Source: DAOTVD01 sp034437075 (GTDB lineage Bacteria; Chloroflexota; Anaerolineae; Aggregatilineales; J027). Taken from it: a stretch of 14,824 nt of DNA. Below the pieces are notes generated by a model. It saw only the letters and a list, made by a program, of their open reading frames with translations, did not search any database and was not told the origin of the DNA. The stretch is taken from assembly GCA_034437075.1 (NCBI GenBank), contig DAOTVD010000099.1, forward strand, positions 1 to 14,824, written 5' to 3'. The translations under genes and the position numbers were made by a program. Shown here piece by piece: positions 14,471 through 14,824 of the stretch. The number at the start of each line of letters is the position of its first letter. Position 1 is the first letter of the stretch.

Positions 14471-14824
14471 TTAACGCGCGTCGTCGTATGCGGCATCGTG
14501 GCGTTCTTGCTGGCGCAGGCGCTCACGCTGTTTGGCCTCGCCTTGCTGGCGGCGCATGGCGCCGGAGGGGCCTTTTTCGCGTTCGTCAAGTTCTTCCAGG
14601 GCTTGCGTATCGCCGTACATCACCAGCCGATCCCCGGCCCGGATGCGCGTTTCGGATTGCGGCACGCCCAGGTAATTTCCGTCCGCACGCCGGATGCCCA
14701 ACACGGTCAACCCTTCATCGGCCAGGCGTAGCTCGGCTAGCGTACGATCCGCCAGCCAATCGTTGGCATCATCCACCAAAATCTGCGAGACGCCATAGCC
14801 TTCCGTCAGGCTCAACAAATCGGC
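14471..14824 (-). CDS. RCK_C (TrkA C-terminal) domain protein, truncated by window end
   Basis: Only the last 117 codons are present, and the frame stays open to the window edge. The visible part is a TrkA-C/RCK_C domain, the ligand-sensing lobe found on K+ channels, Trk/Ktr subunits and related transporters: TEGYGVSQILVDD, then LADRTLAELRLADEGLTVLGI and AGDRLVMYGDTQAL. It ends in a charged tail of about 35 residues rich in R, Q, E and D. Whether the missing N-terminus is a membrane channel, an antiporter or a soluble NAD-binding domain cannot be told. The TAA stop is the TTA bordering element copy 3. Confidence 0.82.
   Translation of the reverse strand, partial: ADLLSLTEGYGVSQILVDDANDWLADRTLAELRLADEGLTVLGIRRADGNYLGVPQSETRIRAGDRLVMYGDTQALEELDEREKGPSGAMRRQQGEAKQRERLRQQERHDAAYDDAR

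Overview
The window is a GC-rich bacterial chromosome segment holding ten intact or window-truncated protein genes and one pseudogene. No rRNA, tRNA or CRISPR array was seen. The gene mix is a sugar-type ABC permease, a GT39-like membrane glycosyltransferase, GlnRS, a Uma2 relic, a NarL-type multidomain regulator, and an RCK_C protein. This fits an environmental Chloroflexota-like (Anaerolineae-like) bacterium, but that assignment is an inference from gene content and style, not from a marker gene.

Layout. Positions 15-1679 (-) hold an unusually long MalF-type ABC permease. A 548-bp AT-richer gap (1680-2227) follows and contains a perfect 28-bp palindrome, probably a terminator. A GT39/ArnT-like glycosyltransferase (2228-3889, -) is divergent from a two-gene operon (4036-5921, +). 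That operon encodes a xylose-isomerase-like TIM barrel and a membrane-anchored endonuclease/exonuclease/phosphatase protein, joined by an ATGA overlap. A four-helix membrane protein with a C-terminal zinc ribbon (5901-6506, -) converges on it and overlaps its 3' end. Next come a four-module response regulator (6846-8570, +), glnS (8684-10375, +), a wrecked Uma2 gene (10381-10759, +) and a secreted LivK-like binding protein (10849-12192, +). Convergent to these are azlC (12399-13121, -) and a CDP-paratose-2-epimerase-like SDR (13126-14178, -), which probably form one operon. The window ends inside an RCK_C/TrkA-C gene (14471 onward, -).

Mobile DNA. The most distinctive feature is a 175-bp non-autonomous MITE-like element present three times (6567-6741 +, 12224-12398 -, 14296-14470 +). 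Copies 1 and 2 read as identical and copy 3 differs at three bases. The ends are 10-bp inverted repeats (GGCTTTTCCA), one-base degenerate in copy 3. Each copy is bounded by TTA on both sides, consistent with a 3-bp target duplication. In copies 2 and 3 the right-hand TTA is exactly the TAA stop codon of the neighbouring minus-strand gene. Each copy carries two GC-rich hairpins centred on GAATTC. A different G/C-tract repeat has replaced the middle of the Uma2 gene.

Functionally, azlC and the LivK-like protein face each other tail to tail and both belong to families linked to branched-chain amino acids. The expected azlD partner is absent and an element copy sits at that spot. The other genes look like ordinary housekeeping or envelope functions. 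No multi-gene defence or biosynthetic system was recognised. The points most worth a second look are the stop-codon-targeting element, the multi-helix insertion in the permease, and the regulator with a second receiver that has lost all its catalytic residues.
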